In this document: positions 8,617 to 17,849 of the stretch, piece after piece
Layout: each line of letters starts with the position of its first letter
Numbering within the stretch: position 1 is the first letter of the stretch
Source: Trichomonas vaginalis G3
Taxonomy: Eukaryota; Parabasalia; Trichomonadida; Trichomonadidae
Reading direction: 5' to 3'
DNA length: 64,000 nucleotides
Assembly: GCF_026262505.1 (NCBI RefSeq)
Contig: NC_067208.1
Coordinates: forward strand, 1,612,001 to 1,676,000
Notes under the pieces: model-generated
What the model was told of the DNA's origin: nothing
The model's database searches: none
What the model saw: only the letters and a program-made list of their open reading frames with translations
Translations under genes and position numbers: made by a program

Positions 8617-11604
8617 ATGTATGATTTAACAGAATATGAAGGCTTAACGATGTCAGATGTAAAGAAAGGCAAACCAAAAAAGAGACCATATAGAGATGAA
8701 AGCACACTGACAAATGACCAGAAAGCCATTTTGGAAGCTCTTAAGCAAACAGGAAACCCAGCACTTATAGAAAGCTTTTGGAAAGATAATGGTGAAAAGA
8801 AGTTTTATAAGAAGAGAAGCGGTCAGTTCTGGAAGTATCTTTGCACATTACCTATAAATCTTGAACGCTACCAAATCTTCAATGAACTGAACAAAAGAAC
8901 TGCAACACTTATGACAGAAGATAACTGCTTCGTTTATGCTTGCATTCAGGCTGGAGTAAATGAAGAAACTATTGACCACATGAGAGAAGTCATTCGTGTT
9001 AGAGACTTTCCTCAAAGTAAAGTACAAGAAATTTCTGACGCAACAGGTATAGCATTTAATGTTACCATTGGTTACTTCAATGACTCAAGACATAATGAAA
9101 TAAAGAGATACATACCAAAAGAATGTGAAACTGTTCGAACTATTGACTTACTTCTTGTTGAAGACCACTACATGCTAAATGAAAGACTTCCAATGACAAC
9201 ATATTTCATTCGAAACTATATAGAAATCTTGAAGGAGTGTGGTGGAATGAACATTGAAAAACAGATGAAAATATATACAAAGAGAGAAGATAAATATGTA
9301 GTTCGCATGGATAGAACTACACCGCTATGGGATGTTATGAAAACATTGTGGGAGTGCAAATATTTTGAACCTATTTCTTATGGAGAACTTTTCACATATA
9401 CGACTGACTTATATAAACAGAACCTTGCACCATTTAAAGATTTGACATATGCTCCAAAGTATTGTGTACAACTGAAGAAGAAAGCAGAGTCAAAAGAAGT
9501 AAATAAAGCTAAATGTAAGTTCATACCTGAGCACGTTTTCTTTGCTGACTTTGAGTGTAGTACGGATGGCTTTCATAAAGCTTTTAACATCTGTTATGAC
9601 AGTGAAGATGGTTCAGTTAGTGAAAGTATTTGGGGTCAAAACTGTGCAACAGAATTTTTGGAAAGACTTCCTGACAAGAGTTTAATATATTTCCATAACC
9701 TCAGTTATGACATAAACTTCATCTTAAGACACATGACAGAAGTGAAAGGAACTCCCATCATTAAAGGTTCACGAACAATGCAAATAACTGGTTTATATAA
9801 AGGAAGGGCAATTATTATAAAAGACTCTTACAGTGTTATAAATAAGAAGCTTAAACTATTTCCTGCTATGTTTAACTTACAAACAGGACCGAAAGAAGTA
9901 TTTCCATATAACTACTACAGCAGTGTTTTGTTAGCAAATGACAACAGAACTGGTGTCATTTCTGAAGCATGTAAGTTTATCCATGATGCAGATACATTTA
10001 TGAAGAACATAGATTCCATCAAAGGTTGCAGAATAGATGAAAACCACTTCGACTTAGAAAAATATAGCACGTTTTACTGCAAACAAGATGTAAGAATTTT
10101 AAGAGAAGGTTTTGTAAAGTTCCGCAATGACTTATTGAAAGAGTTTGATTTAAACGTTTATGACTACGTTAGTATTTGTTCTATTGCTAACAAATTGTTT
10201 GAGAACAGAGTATACTTCCCGAATGGAAATCTTTATGACCTCTCAAATAAACCAAGAGAATTTATTTCGAGATGCATTCAAGGTGGAAGATGTATGTTGT
10301 CAGATAACATGAAACAAAAGAGCAAAAAGAAACTCATTGCTGACTTCGACACTGTTTCATTATATCCTTCAGCTATAGCAAGACTTTATACTTTAGAAGG
10401 TATTCCAAAAGTATTGAAGGAAGAAATGTTAAGCACAGAGTATCTCATGAGACATTTATTCGATGACGACCAAAAGGAACCCATTGGTGAAAAGTTTATG
10501 TCTGGCTTCTTTGTTCTCATTAAGATAACAGAGATTGGTATACCCAGACACTTTCATTTAATAGTTTGCGACCCTGAACTAAATCCAGAACTTAACGTTC
10601 CAAGAAGTTCAAACACTTGCTGTCTCATGTATGTTGACCATATAACATTACAAGACCTCATAAAATATCAAGGTGTCAAATGTGAAGTGTTGCAAGGATA
10701 CTATTACGATGGAAACAGAGATATGAGAATAAGAGATGAAGTAAAGAAGTTGTTTGAGTTAAGGTTAAAGTATAAGAAAGAAGAAAACCCCTTACAAGAA
10801 ATTATAAAACTCATTCTGAACAGCATTTATGGCAAAACTATTCTATCTCCTATTGAGTCAAAAATAACCATAGTAGATGACAAAGATGCTATAAGATATG
10901 CTATAAGAAATTACAACCATATAGTGAAGTTCGAAGGTTTGGATGGTTCAGATAAAACTATTTTCAAGCTAACGAAAAGCATTTGCAGACACTTTAACTT
11001 CTGTCCACTTGGTGTTAATATTCTGTCTATGTCAAAACGTATTATGAATGAAGTATTCTGTACTGCAGAGGACATGGGACTTCAAATCTTTTACCAGGAT
11101 ACCGACAGTATGCACTTATATAATGAAGACATCCCAAAGCTTGCAGCAGAGTTTAAGAAGAGATATGGTCGCGAACTTATAGGAAAGAACCTTGGTCAAT
11201 TTCATAGCGACTTTGCAGAAATAACACCTGGAAAACAAAGTTTAGCTTATAAAAGTATTTTCTGTGGAAAGAAGACCTACATAGACTTACTCACTAACGA
11301 TTTAAATGAAGTTGCATTTCACTGCAGAATGAAAGGCGTGAAGCAAGATGTTATTGCTTTAACCGCTAATGAAATGTTTCCTGAAGCTATACAATGCTAT
11401 TACAATGAAGATAAGAACATTCACATACCTGTTGGAACATATGACAAAGACTCTGAGTTCAGTTTAATGAAACTTTACAAAGCACTTCATGATGGTCAAG
11501 AGATTGCATTCGACTTATGTAAGTCATGTCAACCTTGCTTTGCTGAAAAGTTCAACTTTTCAATAACGACTAAAACAAGCTTTATTCGTAAGTTGAAGTT
11601 CTGA
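8617..11604 (+). CDS. Protein-primed family B DNA polymerase of element X
   Basis: The 995-residue enzyme would replicate the element from a protein primer. Exonuclease motifs are visible: FADFECS (309-315), FHNLSYDINF (359-368) and YCKQDVRIL (487-495). Polymerase motif A is DFDTVSLYPS (576-585), motif B is KLILNSIYGK (731-740) and motif C is YQDTDS (826-831). A GKKTY element follows near residue 890. The N-terminal ~300 residues hold a separate domain with NCFVYAC (Cys104) and EDHYMLNE (His184), reminiscent of a papain/OTU-type cysteine protease, which is an inference. It follows the 308-residue gene by two bases. The whole gene looks intact. Confidence 0.95.
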   Translation: MYDLTEYEGLTMSDVKKGKPKKRPYRDESTLTNDQKAILEALKQTGNPALIESFWKDNGEKKFYKKRSGQFWKYLCTLPINLERYQIFNELNKRTATLMTEDNCFVYACIQAGVNEETIDHMREVIRVRDFPQSKVQEISDATGIAFNVTIGYFNDSRHNEIKRYIPKECETVRTIDLLLVEDHYMLNERLPMTTYFIRNYIEILKECGGMNIEKQMKIYTKREDKYVVRMDRTTPLWDVMKTLWECKYFEPISYGELFTYTTDLYKQNLAPFKDLTYAPKYCVQLKKKAESKEVNKAKCKFIPEHVFFADFECSTDGFHKAFNICYDSEDGSVSESIWGQNCATEFLERLPDKSLIYFHNLSYDINFILRHMTEVKGTPIIKGSRTMQITGLYKGRAIIIKDSYSVINKKLKLFPAMFNLQTGPKEVFPYNYYSSVLLANDNRTGVISEACKFIHDADTFMKNIDSIKGCRIDENHFDLEKYSTFYCKQDVRILREGFVKFRNDLLKEFDLNVYDYVSICSIANKLFENRVYFPNGNLYDLSNKPREFISRCIQGGRCMLSDNMKQKSKKKLIADFDTVSLYPSAIARLYTLEGIPKVLKEEMLSTEYLMRHLFDDDQKEPIGEKFMSGFFVLIKITEIGIPRHFHLIVCDPELNPELNVPRSSNTCCLMYVDHITLQDLIKYQGVKCEVLQGYYYDGNRDMRIRDEVKKLFELRLKYKKEENPLQEIIKLILNSIYGKTILSPIESKITIVDDKDAIRYAIRNYNHIVKFEGLDGSDKTIFKLTKSICRHFNFCPLGVNILSMSKRIMNEVFCTAEDMGLQIFYQDTDSMHLYNEDIPKLAAEFKKRYGRELIGKNLGQFHSDFAEITPGKQSLAYKSIFCGKKTYIDLLTNDLNEVAFHCRMKGVKQDVIALTANEMFPEAIQCYYNEDKNIHIPVGTYDKDSEFSLMKLYKALHDGQEIAFDLCKSCQPCFAEKFNFSITTKTSFIRKLKF

Positions 11605-11664
11605 GGTCATTTATTTTTGTCAGCAATGAGGTCATTCGTGATAAAAATAAAGCTAGCGTAGATT

Positions 11665-12522
11665 TTACAATACTGCGATGGTAGAGTTTAAGAGTTGTGC
11701 TTCAATGTAGAGACAGTCCTTCCCATCTGGAGGCAAGAACACTGGACATTTATGGTCATGAGTGGAGTACATGTCTATCCAAAACTCACGATTGAAGCCA
11801 GTTAATTTATAGTATTTAGGGTTAGGAAGTGGTGAAGTTCTTGTATGACCAATGAACTCATTTTCAACGCCTTTGGCTATATTAGAGTAAAGTATTGCTT
11901 GCTTTCTATCCCAAATGCCAGGTGTTACAATCTTTGAAAATTCATTTTTCCTCGGAAGCATTGCATCATAATTGAAAACATTCTTAAAATCATCACTTGG
12001 TTCGGAGATTTGAAATCTTATACGTAATGGATTTTCTTTCTTTTTAGCGACTTCATTGAATGGTGAGAATACAATGAATTGACAGTCATGAGTTCCATCT
12101 TCATTTTCATTAAATTCATAATGAAAGTCTATAAGTTGTGGCTGACTACCTTCTTCTTTCAGTTGTGCAAGAAACTCACGTAAAGGCTGTAAAGTTTGTA
12201 CTTCAATGTTGAACTTTTTCTCGAACATCTCATTAAATGAAATCATACATTGTTGCAATGTTGTATCGTCTTTAAAGTATTTGTATATGTGAATGTTTTG
12301 GGCGCTTAAAGACTGTTCGTCATTTTCTATCTCGACTTGAAGTATAAAGTCAACCTTTCTGAAAGCACGTGTTATATACATAGATGTTATGCCAATGTAC
12401 TTCTCTTCATTTATGTTCACAATCCAGTCTGTTGGAAACTTAAACGTTACTCTGTTCCCCTTTATTTTGACGTCAGGGTTTTCACTACTGAACGCAACAG
12501 TTAAAGGTATTTGTCTATACAT
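11665..12522 (-). CDS. Putative virion protein, FxxPxxW family (X, minus copy)
   Basis: The 285-residue protein begins RQIPLTVAF and VTFKFPTDWIVNINEEKYIG and ends with LPPDGKDCLYIEAQLL. Its opening (aromatic-x-x-Pro-x-x-Trp followed by an I-x-x-x-S-x segment) and its ending recur in the gene at 27426-28306, and the opening also in the genes at 48071 and 41464-42306. The family is beta-rich, has no catalytic motif and lies beside capsid genes, so a minor capsid or vertex role is plausible but not shown. A TTTTTATCCGA promoter lies directly before the ATG. Confidence 0.6.
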   Translation of the reverse strand: MYRQIPLTVAFSSENPDVKIKGNRVTFKFPTDWIVNINEEKYIGITSMYITRAFRKVDFILQVEIENDEQSLSAQNIHIYKYFKDDTTLQQCMISFNEMFEKKFNIEVQTLQPLREFLAQLKEEGSQPQLIDFHYEFNENEDGTHDCQFIVFSPFNEVAKKKENPLRIRFQISEPSDDFKNVFNYDAMLPRKNEFSKIVTPGIWDRKQAILYSNIAKGVENEFIGHTRTSPLPNPKYYKLTGFNREFWIDMYSTHDHKCPVFLPPDGKDCLYIEAQLLNSTIAVL

Positions 12523-12546
12523 TTAATTCGGATAAAAATAAACCAT

Positions 12547-12747
12547 TTACTCTTTCTTTGCTTCAGCTTCTTTAGCTTTTGCTTCTTCTCTAGCTTTTTT
12601 CGCCAGCAAACGTGGGTTCTTCTGTCTTCCAGCAGCTAATGCAGCTAGTTGTTTTTCACTAAGTTTTCTCTTTGGTCTCTCTGGCTTTTGTTCTTGTTTT
12701 TGTTCCTTCAGTTCGGATAAAATTTGCTCGCGAATTTCTTTCTTCAA
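12547..12747 (-). CDS. Short Lys/Ala/Glu-rich basic protein, start uncertain
   Basis: The frame encodes PKRKLSEKQLAALAAGRQKN and an EAKAKEAEAKKE tail, a basic, helical, low-complexity protein that could bind DNA in a virion core. The frame begins at a TTG and stays open a little further upstream, but no in-frame ATG was found, so the true start is unclear and the gene may be broken. It lies between two capsid-region genes. Confidence 0.4.
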   Translation of the reverse strand: MKKEIREQILSELKEQKQEQKPERPKRKLSEKQLAALAAGRQKNPRLLAKKAREEAKAKEAEAKKE

Positions 12748-12845
12748 TGCTTCAACATCTATGACACCTGGGTCTTGTCCGTAGGGCTTGTCTGAGTCAT
12801 TTGACTGCAGATAAAAAACTAAATTAAAACTTTAACCGATGTAAA

Positions 12846-13279
12846 ATGAGCTTGTCAAAATCAGAGCGAGAGTCTATTATATTAAATGACGCAAGAGGAA
12901 TACAACATCCTTTCTATTACGTAAGTCAGAGTAAAGATGGTAAAATATACGTAAGAAAAAGAAAGGTTCCATTAGCGAATGCAGAGAGCGACAACATTAA
13001 GGTGCATGGCAAGGGGAAGTCCACGAAGCCCATATAAAACCTTCTGTTCAAACTGAAAAGTCAATAGAACCAGAAGAAAAGAAGCCAGATGTACTTTCAA
13101 TAACGAACCAAGAGCTTATTGCAAAGTTCGTGAATTTCATTGAAAAACAAACCGAGTCAAAGAACCCTGACCCGCCAGTGAAAGAAGTTGAGACAAAAGA
13201 GAATGTACAGTTCATTGAAAATGTCAAGAAACAACTTCCACCACGAATACCAAGAAGAAGAGTGAGAATAATGAAGTAA
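12846..13279 (+). pseudogene. Small KDG-motif protein (broken)
   Basis: The N-terminal part reads HPFYYVSQSKDGKIYVRKRK, similar to PEGFYVHTMKDGRVQFRKIK in the gene at 15416 and to NPNYKVTFHRNGTASISKKK in the genes at 45154 and 34711. All four share a basic beta-hairpin-like motif followed by a charged tail. The remaining sequence up to 13279 codes for a Glu/Lys/Pro-rich tail ending in a basic RIPRRRVRI stretch, so the gene looks broken, about one break. It lies just upstream of the major capsid gene. Confidence 0.5.
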
Positions 13280-13306
13280 ATAGATATTTTTATCTGAAGT
13301 AAATAC

Positions 13307-14885
13307 ATGCAGAACGAACAGCTAAACGAATTTACTCCAGCAGAGCATATTCATCAGATTCGCTCATATTTCGATATCATAGACAATGCAGTTCAAATTG
13401 GTGACACTAATAGAAAATATTCTGACGCAAAGATTCCATCACAACCTGGAACTGCTAAAGATAACACATGGGTAACATTCAATCTCTCACCTCCTGGTGA
13501 AAATATGTTGGACCTTTACAATACATTCATTACGTATAAAATGGAAGGTCAATTTATTGCAGATAAAGAAATTGGTTCAGGTTCCAATAAAACAAACCCA
13601 CCAGGATTTTGGATTGGTTTCGATGACGCTTTCTATGCAGTTGCTGGATATCAAATCCTTGCAAATGGTCGTATCGTATATTCTCAAGACAACGCAAGAG
13701 AAGAAGCATATATAACTTCAAACTCACAAACTACCGAACAAATAAAGAAAGTAGATGTTTTCTCAAAGACTCGACATGAAGATGTATGGAGTCATTCGGG
13801 AACATGCAGAACAGGACAAATTGTTAGTGGTCCAATTACAGCAGGAAAATCATTTGATTTTAAGCTTCGTTTAAGAATTCCTGTTAGAAGATTCCTTCCA
13901 TTAGAAGCTATTCGATTTATTCCAGCTTTTGCAGGAAACATTCAGCTTAAAGTAAAGTTCAGTAGCGACGCCTTACAATGCACATCTATATCTGTAAATG
14001 ATATCATTGCTTTCAATCCAACTCTTAAAGTTGCATTTGCTTCAGATTCAAATCCACCGACAAATAAATTTGTTCCATGGAATGAACCATTCACTATGAT
14101 AACGAAGGCATAGAAGCTAGTGGAACAGTTACTATTACAACTGTAACCAGCAACTATTTCGAACAAAGATGGATTTTAATGAATGTTTCATTCATCCAAA
14201 GTCATTCTCTTTAGACCCTAACATTTATACAGAACTTGTAGAACATTATACAAACGAGGCTTTATGTTTTCCTGTTAAAGTTATGGATTGGATTCCTATG
14301 GACGGTTCATTCTCAAAGAATACAGATAGTTCAAGTGCAACATTTACAGCAGCTTATACGCCTATTAATGTTAAAAGTATTTGGGCACTATTTAGAAAGA
14401 AAGACAACTATTATGTTAATTTTGAGAACCCTAAGTTTAAATATCTTCAGCTTTCCATGGGAGCTTATGGAAATATGCCTGCAGAACCTGAAAAATCATA
14501 TGGACCTGTATTTTATGAAATGGTTGCGAACGCTTGCAATACAAACAATGATATGATAGGATTTAATGAAGATGTTATGAGGTCATTGGTGGATGATGGT
14601 AGTGTGGAACATAAATGGGATAGCTATGACAACACACATTTCTTATGTGGTTTTCCAACAGAAGTGGACTTTTGCTTCCAGCAAGGTCAAACATCTACTG
14701 CTCCAATAACATACAAATTGTCTGTTAAAGGACCTATTGAACTAGCAACTGAAAATGTACCAAAGCCACTTATTGGATTTATGAGGGATTGTTGCTTTGC
14801 AATACAAGTAAGACAGTCAGGCATACCAATAATAAGACTTGACGACTATAACTTAGCACGGACGACAGTGAGGAATAAAGGATGA
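13307..14885 (+). pseudogene. Major capsid protein, double jelly-roll type (X; broken)
   Basis: The region encodes about 520 residues. FNLSPPGENMLDLYNTFI, FDDAFYAVAGYQILANGR and LRIPVRRFLPLEAIRFIPAF align in order with the B capsid protein (YGNVGEF..., YVGYQYAPEVFMGYKIYS, LRVPLSSFLIFRFLRYLPNW). That order is typical of Polinton double-jelly-roll major capsid proteins, which form the icosahedral shell. A TTTTTATCTGAAG promoter lies directly before the ATG at 13307. The gene looks broken, about one break. Its divergence from the Y/B version shows that X is a separate capsid lineage. Confidence 0.75.
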
Positions 14886-14908
14886 ACGTTTATTTTTAAA
14901 GCTTATAA

Positions 14909-15367
14909 ATGAGTTCTTCATCAAGCTCTCGTGAACCTTCACCATCTATGAAACAAACTTTACCAAACGATTATGGAGCACCTATTGAATATTTCTTACG
15001 AGCTGCACAATGGCAAAGAGCAGTCTCACCAAGGTTAGGTGTTCCACCAGCTCCTGTCAAAAATAGCATTTGGTCAAGTCCTTATATAAGATATGGTCTC
15101 CCACTAGGTTTGCTAGCTACAGCAGGAGCAGTTATGATGTTGAAAAGAAATAAAGCAAATGTTATAAATAATACTGAAGTAGCTGAAGTTAAACAAACTC
15201 CAACACCTTCGTCAAAACCAACGCCTTCACAAGCAAAACCTTCAATGACTCCTGAACCTATGGAAGTACAAACTCCTGTTCAAAAGTCAACTCCTAAACC
15301 GACTCCAACATTTAAACCAGAACCTACGCCTCAAATAAATCGTAAAACTCCTGCGTTTCCTTACTGA
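14909..15367 (+). CDS. Membrane protein with one TM helix and Pro-rich tail
   Basis: The 152-residue protein has a Ser-rich N-terminus, a central hydrophobic segment (YGLPLGLLATAGAVMMLK, around residues 70-90) and a C-terminal tail of TP, KP and PEPM repeats. A single membrane helix with a long Pro/Thr-rich tail suggests a small virion or host-membrane protein. It lies 23 bases after the capsid gene. The family is not recognised. Confidence 0.6.
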   Translation: MSSSSSSREPSPSMKQTLPNDYGAPIEYFLRAAQWQRAVSPRLGVPPAPVKNSIWSSPYIRYGLPLGLLATAGAVMMLKRNKANVINNTEVAEVKQTPTPSSKPTPSQAKPSMTPEPMEVQTPVQKSTPKPTPTFKPEPTPQINRKTPAFPY

Positions 15368-15415
15368 AAAAATAACGTTATTTTTATTTTATTTGAACAT
15401 TTTTATTTGATTGAA

Positions 15416-15652
15416 ATGACGACTAAAGTCACTGAAGCAATGAAACAAAAGTTTTTGGTAGAATACATTAAATCAGGAATTATTCCAGAAGGTTTTTACG
15501 TTCATACTATGAAGGATGGTAGAGTTCAGTTTAGAAAGATAAAGCAACCATTAGATAGAGAAGGAATTTTGAGAAAGATTAAACTTCATGAGGACAACAT
15601 TGCTGAACTTAAGAAGAAGTTAGAAGAGTTGGAGAAAGGAAGAGAGTTATAA
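15416..15652 (+). CDS. Small KDG-motif protein with coiled-coil tail
   Basis: The 78-residue protein has PEGFYVHTMKDGRVQFRKIK followed by a short coiled coil (LHEDNIAELKKKLEELEK). It belongs with the genes at 12846, 34711 and 45154 by the shared basic motif. The ATG at 15416 is preferred to an upstream TTG. Its last codons overlap the inner edge of the X terminal repeat. Confidence 0.55.
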   Translation: MTTKVTEAMKQKFLVEYIKSGIIPEGFYVHTMKDGRVQFRKIKQPLDREGILRKIKLHEDNIAELKKKLEELEKGREL

Positions 15653-15669
15653 AGCAATGAATTCAACAG

Positions 15670-15716
15670 GTTAGAAAAGAGGTTAGATATCGGGTTAGAT
15701 CTAACCTTCTACCCTA
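15670..15716. repeat. Dispersed palindrome inside the X terminal repeat
   Basis: GGTTAGA half-sites lead into GGTTAGATCTAACC and CTACCC. The same unit is at 29041-29090 in the other X terminal repeat. It precedes the 94-residue gene by about 100 bases. Confidence 0.75.
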
Positions 15717-15812
15717 AATTTATTTTTGTGCTATGTTTTCATACGTGTGCGGGTGGTGATATCATTAATTTTTAAGTTTATTTTTATTTTATTTTTATTT
15801 TATTTGGATGTA

Positions 15813-16097
15813 ATGACAGAACAAAAGCAACTCATACAAATCAAAACATATAACAAACATACATTTAAACATTTATTCTTCCTTCCTGAGCATAACATGT
15901 TCTTTCAAATACATCCGAGACCAGTTGACTTTTCATTGACTGTTTATAAAGATAGAAATAGTTATATCATTAAACCATACGATGACGAAGGTAAGTTATG
16001 TAAATTGTACGTTAAGAAGTTAGAGAAAGTTTATGGCTTCAAGTATGACTACAATAGGGTTAACACTGATGATGAAGATATTGAGGAAAATTTATGA
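15813..16097 (+). CDS. 94-residue protein encoded inside the X terminal repeat
   Basis: The protein starts MTEQKQLIQI, has a PEHNMFFQIHPRPVDFSLTV core and ends in an acidic tail (NTDDEDIEENL). Its DDEGKLCKLYVKKLEKVYGF segment resembles the C-terminus of the HNH proteins here (DTDGKCVQILLNKFKKLYGI), hinting at a small shared DNA-binding domain, which is a weak inference. Being in the repeat, it exists twice per element (second copy 29186-29470). The ATG at 15813 follows a TTTATTTGGATGTA leader. Confidence 0.6.
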   Translation: MTEQKQLIQIKTYNKHTFKHLFFLPEHNMFFQIHPRPVDFSLTVYKDRNSYIIKPYDDEGKLCKLYVKKLEKVYGFKYDYNRVNTDDEDIEENL

Positions 16098-16271
16098 GAA
16101 CATTAGTGAAGTCGTTAGTGAGAACGATAGTGAGAACGTTTATTTTTTACATTAGTGAGTTCGTTAGTGAAGTGGTTGGCGGCTTTGTAAATATTTAAGG
16201 TTAAATTAGTTTTTGCGTTCATGTTGTAAAATATACGTTAACGGTTTTGTAAAGTGTCAAATTCACAAGTA

Positions 16272-16306
16272 TTGGGTAAGGTGGAACGCAGTGCCACCAT
16301 ACCCAA
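16272..16306. repeat. Terminal hairpin of element X
   Basis: TTGGGTA pairs with TACCCAA and, inside it, GGTGG with CCACC, leaving a short loop. It ends 16 bases before the element end. The same hairpin lies at the other X end near 29650. Between 16098 and 16271 there are tandem GTTAGTGAGAAC-like repeats without a gene. Confidence 0.7.
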
Positions 16307-16322
16307 GACTTGTATACTAACT

Positions 16323-16649
16323 GTTGTTGGATATAACTTCATAACATATGGTTCGTTCGACTCAGAACGTTGCAGTGAAGGCTTACTTTACATCGTTCAG
16401 AAACCGAAGGACTTCAATACAAAGAGATATAAGATAGGAAGAACATATAATATAACTCAAAGATATGACAGTACAGTCAATAGAGTTAAGGTTGTGTTCG
16501 TTAACGATATGAGAGCTGCAGAAACAGAACTACTTGAAAAGTTTGAGAAAATGTATGGTGCTCCCATAAAAGGTAAAGAAACGTTTGAAGTAGATGAGAT
16601 AGGTAAAGCTATAAAATTATTTGACGAAGTTGCTGAAAAATACATGTAA
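16323..16649 (+). pseudogene. T5orf172/GIY-YIG-like part of a Y KilA-N gene, interrupted by X
   Basis: The frame encodes GLLYIVQ and YKIGRTYNITQRY followed by ETELLEKFEKMYGAPIKGKE, the GIY-YIG-superfamily T5orf172 pattern often fused behind KilA-N in viruses. In B the same part lies behind a KilA-N domain in one gene (51769-52380). Here the element X ends exactly before it, so only this part of the Y gene is present at this place. Confidence 0.85.
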
Positions 16650-16724
16650 AGCGTTTATTTTTACGCTTGACTTCAGATGGCTCAGGTAGCTCTATAAGGT
16701 AAATTGTCTTGTCAAATCCTTCTG

Positions 16725-17050
16725 GTATTCCGAGTCCTTCCATCCGACATTCCAAGTCCTTCCTTCCAACAAGAAAAAAATTTCCCGACAACTGGAAAAA
16801 AATTTCCTGACAACTGGAAAAAAATTTCCCGACAACTGGAAAAAAATTTCCTGTTGTTCGTCCGTAAACCATTCAAATTTTCGAAAATTGAGAACTTTTT
16901 GGTCGAACTTCAGAAAAAGTTTTTCCTTCCGACAGAAAAAGTTTTTCCTTCCGACATTCCGAGTTTTTCCTTCCGACATTCCGAGTCCTTCCTTCCGACA
17001 TTCCGAGTCCTTCCTTCCAACAGGAAAAGTCCTTCCTTCCGACAGGACAC
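16725..17050. repeat. Tandem array with AT-rich core (Y, right part)
   Basis: About four units of TTCCCGACAACTGGAAAAAA (22 bases) are followed by a core with CCGTAAACC, TCAAATTTTCG and ATTGAGAAC (16861-16900), then by CATTCCGAGTCCTTCCTTC-type units of 22-23 bases. The layout is the same as in the other three arrays. Open frames on both strands through it are repeat translations. Confidence 0.8.
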
Positions 17051-17056
17051 AAACGG

Positions 17057-17131
17057 ATGGCTGACGTTCCTCTTCCTGAATGTCTTCCAAAGCCAGAAGA
17101 ACCGACAGCCCCAGCACCACAACAGACTAAG
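17057..17131 (+). pseudogene. Remnant of the MxDVP Pro-rich gene next to the array
   Basis: The start reads MADVPLPECLPKPEEPTAPA, clearly related to MSDVPPTESIPKPEEPKAPA at 49344 in B, which also follows a tandem array. Similarity to the B gene fades after about 25 codons, so this is a remnant. The pairing of array and this gene start in two elements suggests that they belong together. Confidence 0.6.
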
Positions 17132-17205
17132 ACTAAACACTTACATTTTTCAAGCTTGACTTTTTACAATTTGAATTTTGTTGCTGAATTCAGTAAAAAT
17201 AATGT

Positions 17206-17262
17206 TTAGGGTAGAAGGTTAGATCTAACCTCTTTTCTACCCTCTTTTCTACCCTCTTGAAT
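17206..17262. repeat. Dispersed palindrome upstream of KilA-N
   Basis: A GGGTAGA half-site, the dyad GGTTAGATCTAACC and two TCTACCC half-sites lie about 80-140 bases upstream of the KilA-N start at 17344, an operator-like position. Confidence 0.8.
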
Positions 17263-17343
17263 TTTCATGAATTTCCTTAAGATAGAAAAAATAAAGTTAG
17301 TTTTATTTTTTTTTATTTTTTTATTTTGTATGTAAGGACAGAT

Positions 17344-17766
17344 ATGTCAACATCAGAGAACACAACAACAGTTATAGTCCATGAAGCTATAAGTGAAGAA
17401 TATGAGTGGGTTCAGTTTAACAAACAACTCCGTCTCATTCGTTCAGTCAAAGACGATATGTACCAAATGCAAAGTATTTTGACAGCATGTTTTGCTCCAG
17501 ATACCAAACATACAGACGATTGGTTCAAAAACCAAAGCACACAAGAACTTTTGAGCGAAGCACAGCGAGACATACTTTTTTCTGAAAACAGTGAAGAACA
17601 GCGAGCCCGACTTCCATCGGGGTCGCCAAAACTCTATGAAAATCGTAAAAATTTGCCAAATGGTTTGAGAGGTTGGTATGTACATAGACTTCTTGTAAAT
17701 GCAGTTGCAATGTGGGCTTCACCTCGCTATGCTTGTTATATTTTCATGATGTTAGATGAACTATAA
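17344..17766 (+). pseudogene. KilA-N protein, first tandem copy in Y (looks broken)
   Basis: The product matches the KilA-N gene at 18009 in its N-terminal half and the WYVHRLLVNAVAMWASPRY block, with an expanded variable segment between them. The variable segment holds two cassette-like units, including a hairpin with arms GCGAGCCCGA and TCGGGGTCGC (about 17600-17627). It looks broken, about one break. The ATG after the GTATGTAAGGACAG leader is chosen. Confidence 0.7.
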
Positions 17767-17849
17767 TTTTTAGGGCATGTGTCAAACCGTTGAGTTTTCA
17801 CAAAATTTAAAAAATAACGTTTACCATGTGAAACGTTTATAAAATAACT

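Larger units (their letters stand above)
1..16322. mobile_element. Maverick/Polinton X, larger part with one terminus
   Basis: This stretch carries fibre-like genes, a retroviral-type integrase, a protein-primed DNA polymerase and a capsid gene, the diagnostic Polinton set. It ends at 16322 in CTAACT, the complement of the AGTTAG seen at the other X end near 29695, matching the AG...CT ends usual for Polintons. The element starts left of the window. It looks old enough to have about four or five broken genes, while its two terminal repeats remain nearly identical. It sits inside element Y: the Y gene is interrupted with a 5-bp duplication. Confidence 0.88.
15635..16322. repeat. Terminal inverted repeat of X (right copy)
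   Basis: About 690 bases, from GGAAGAGAG to the terminal CTAACT, are repeated at 29010-29695. Apart from a short AT-rich variable stretch the copies look nearly identical, pointing to recent insertion or homogenisation. The repeat carries a palindrome, a 94-residue gene and a terminal hairpin. Both copies lie in the same orientation in this scaffold, which is not possible for the two ends of one intact element in its original order. Confidence 0.85.

Noticed and set aside
16704-17159. Phe/Ser-rich frames on both strands of the 16.7-17.1 kb array
   Set aside because: Repeat units of 22-23 bases open frames on both strands; there is no promoter or protein similarity.
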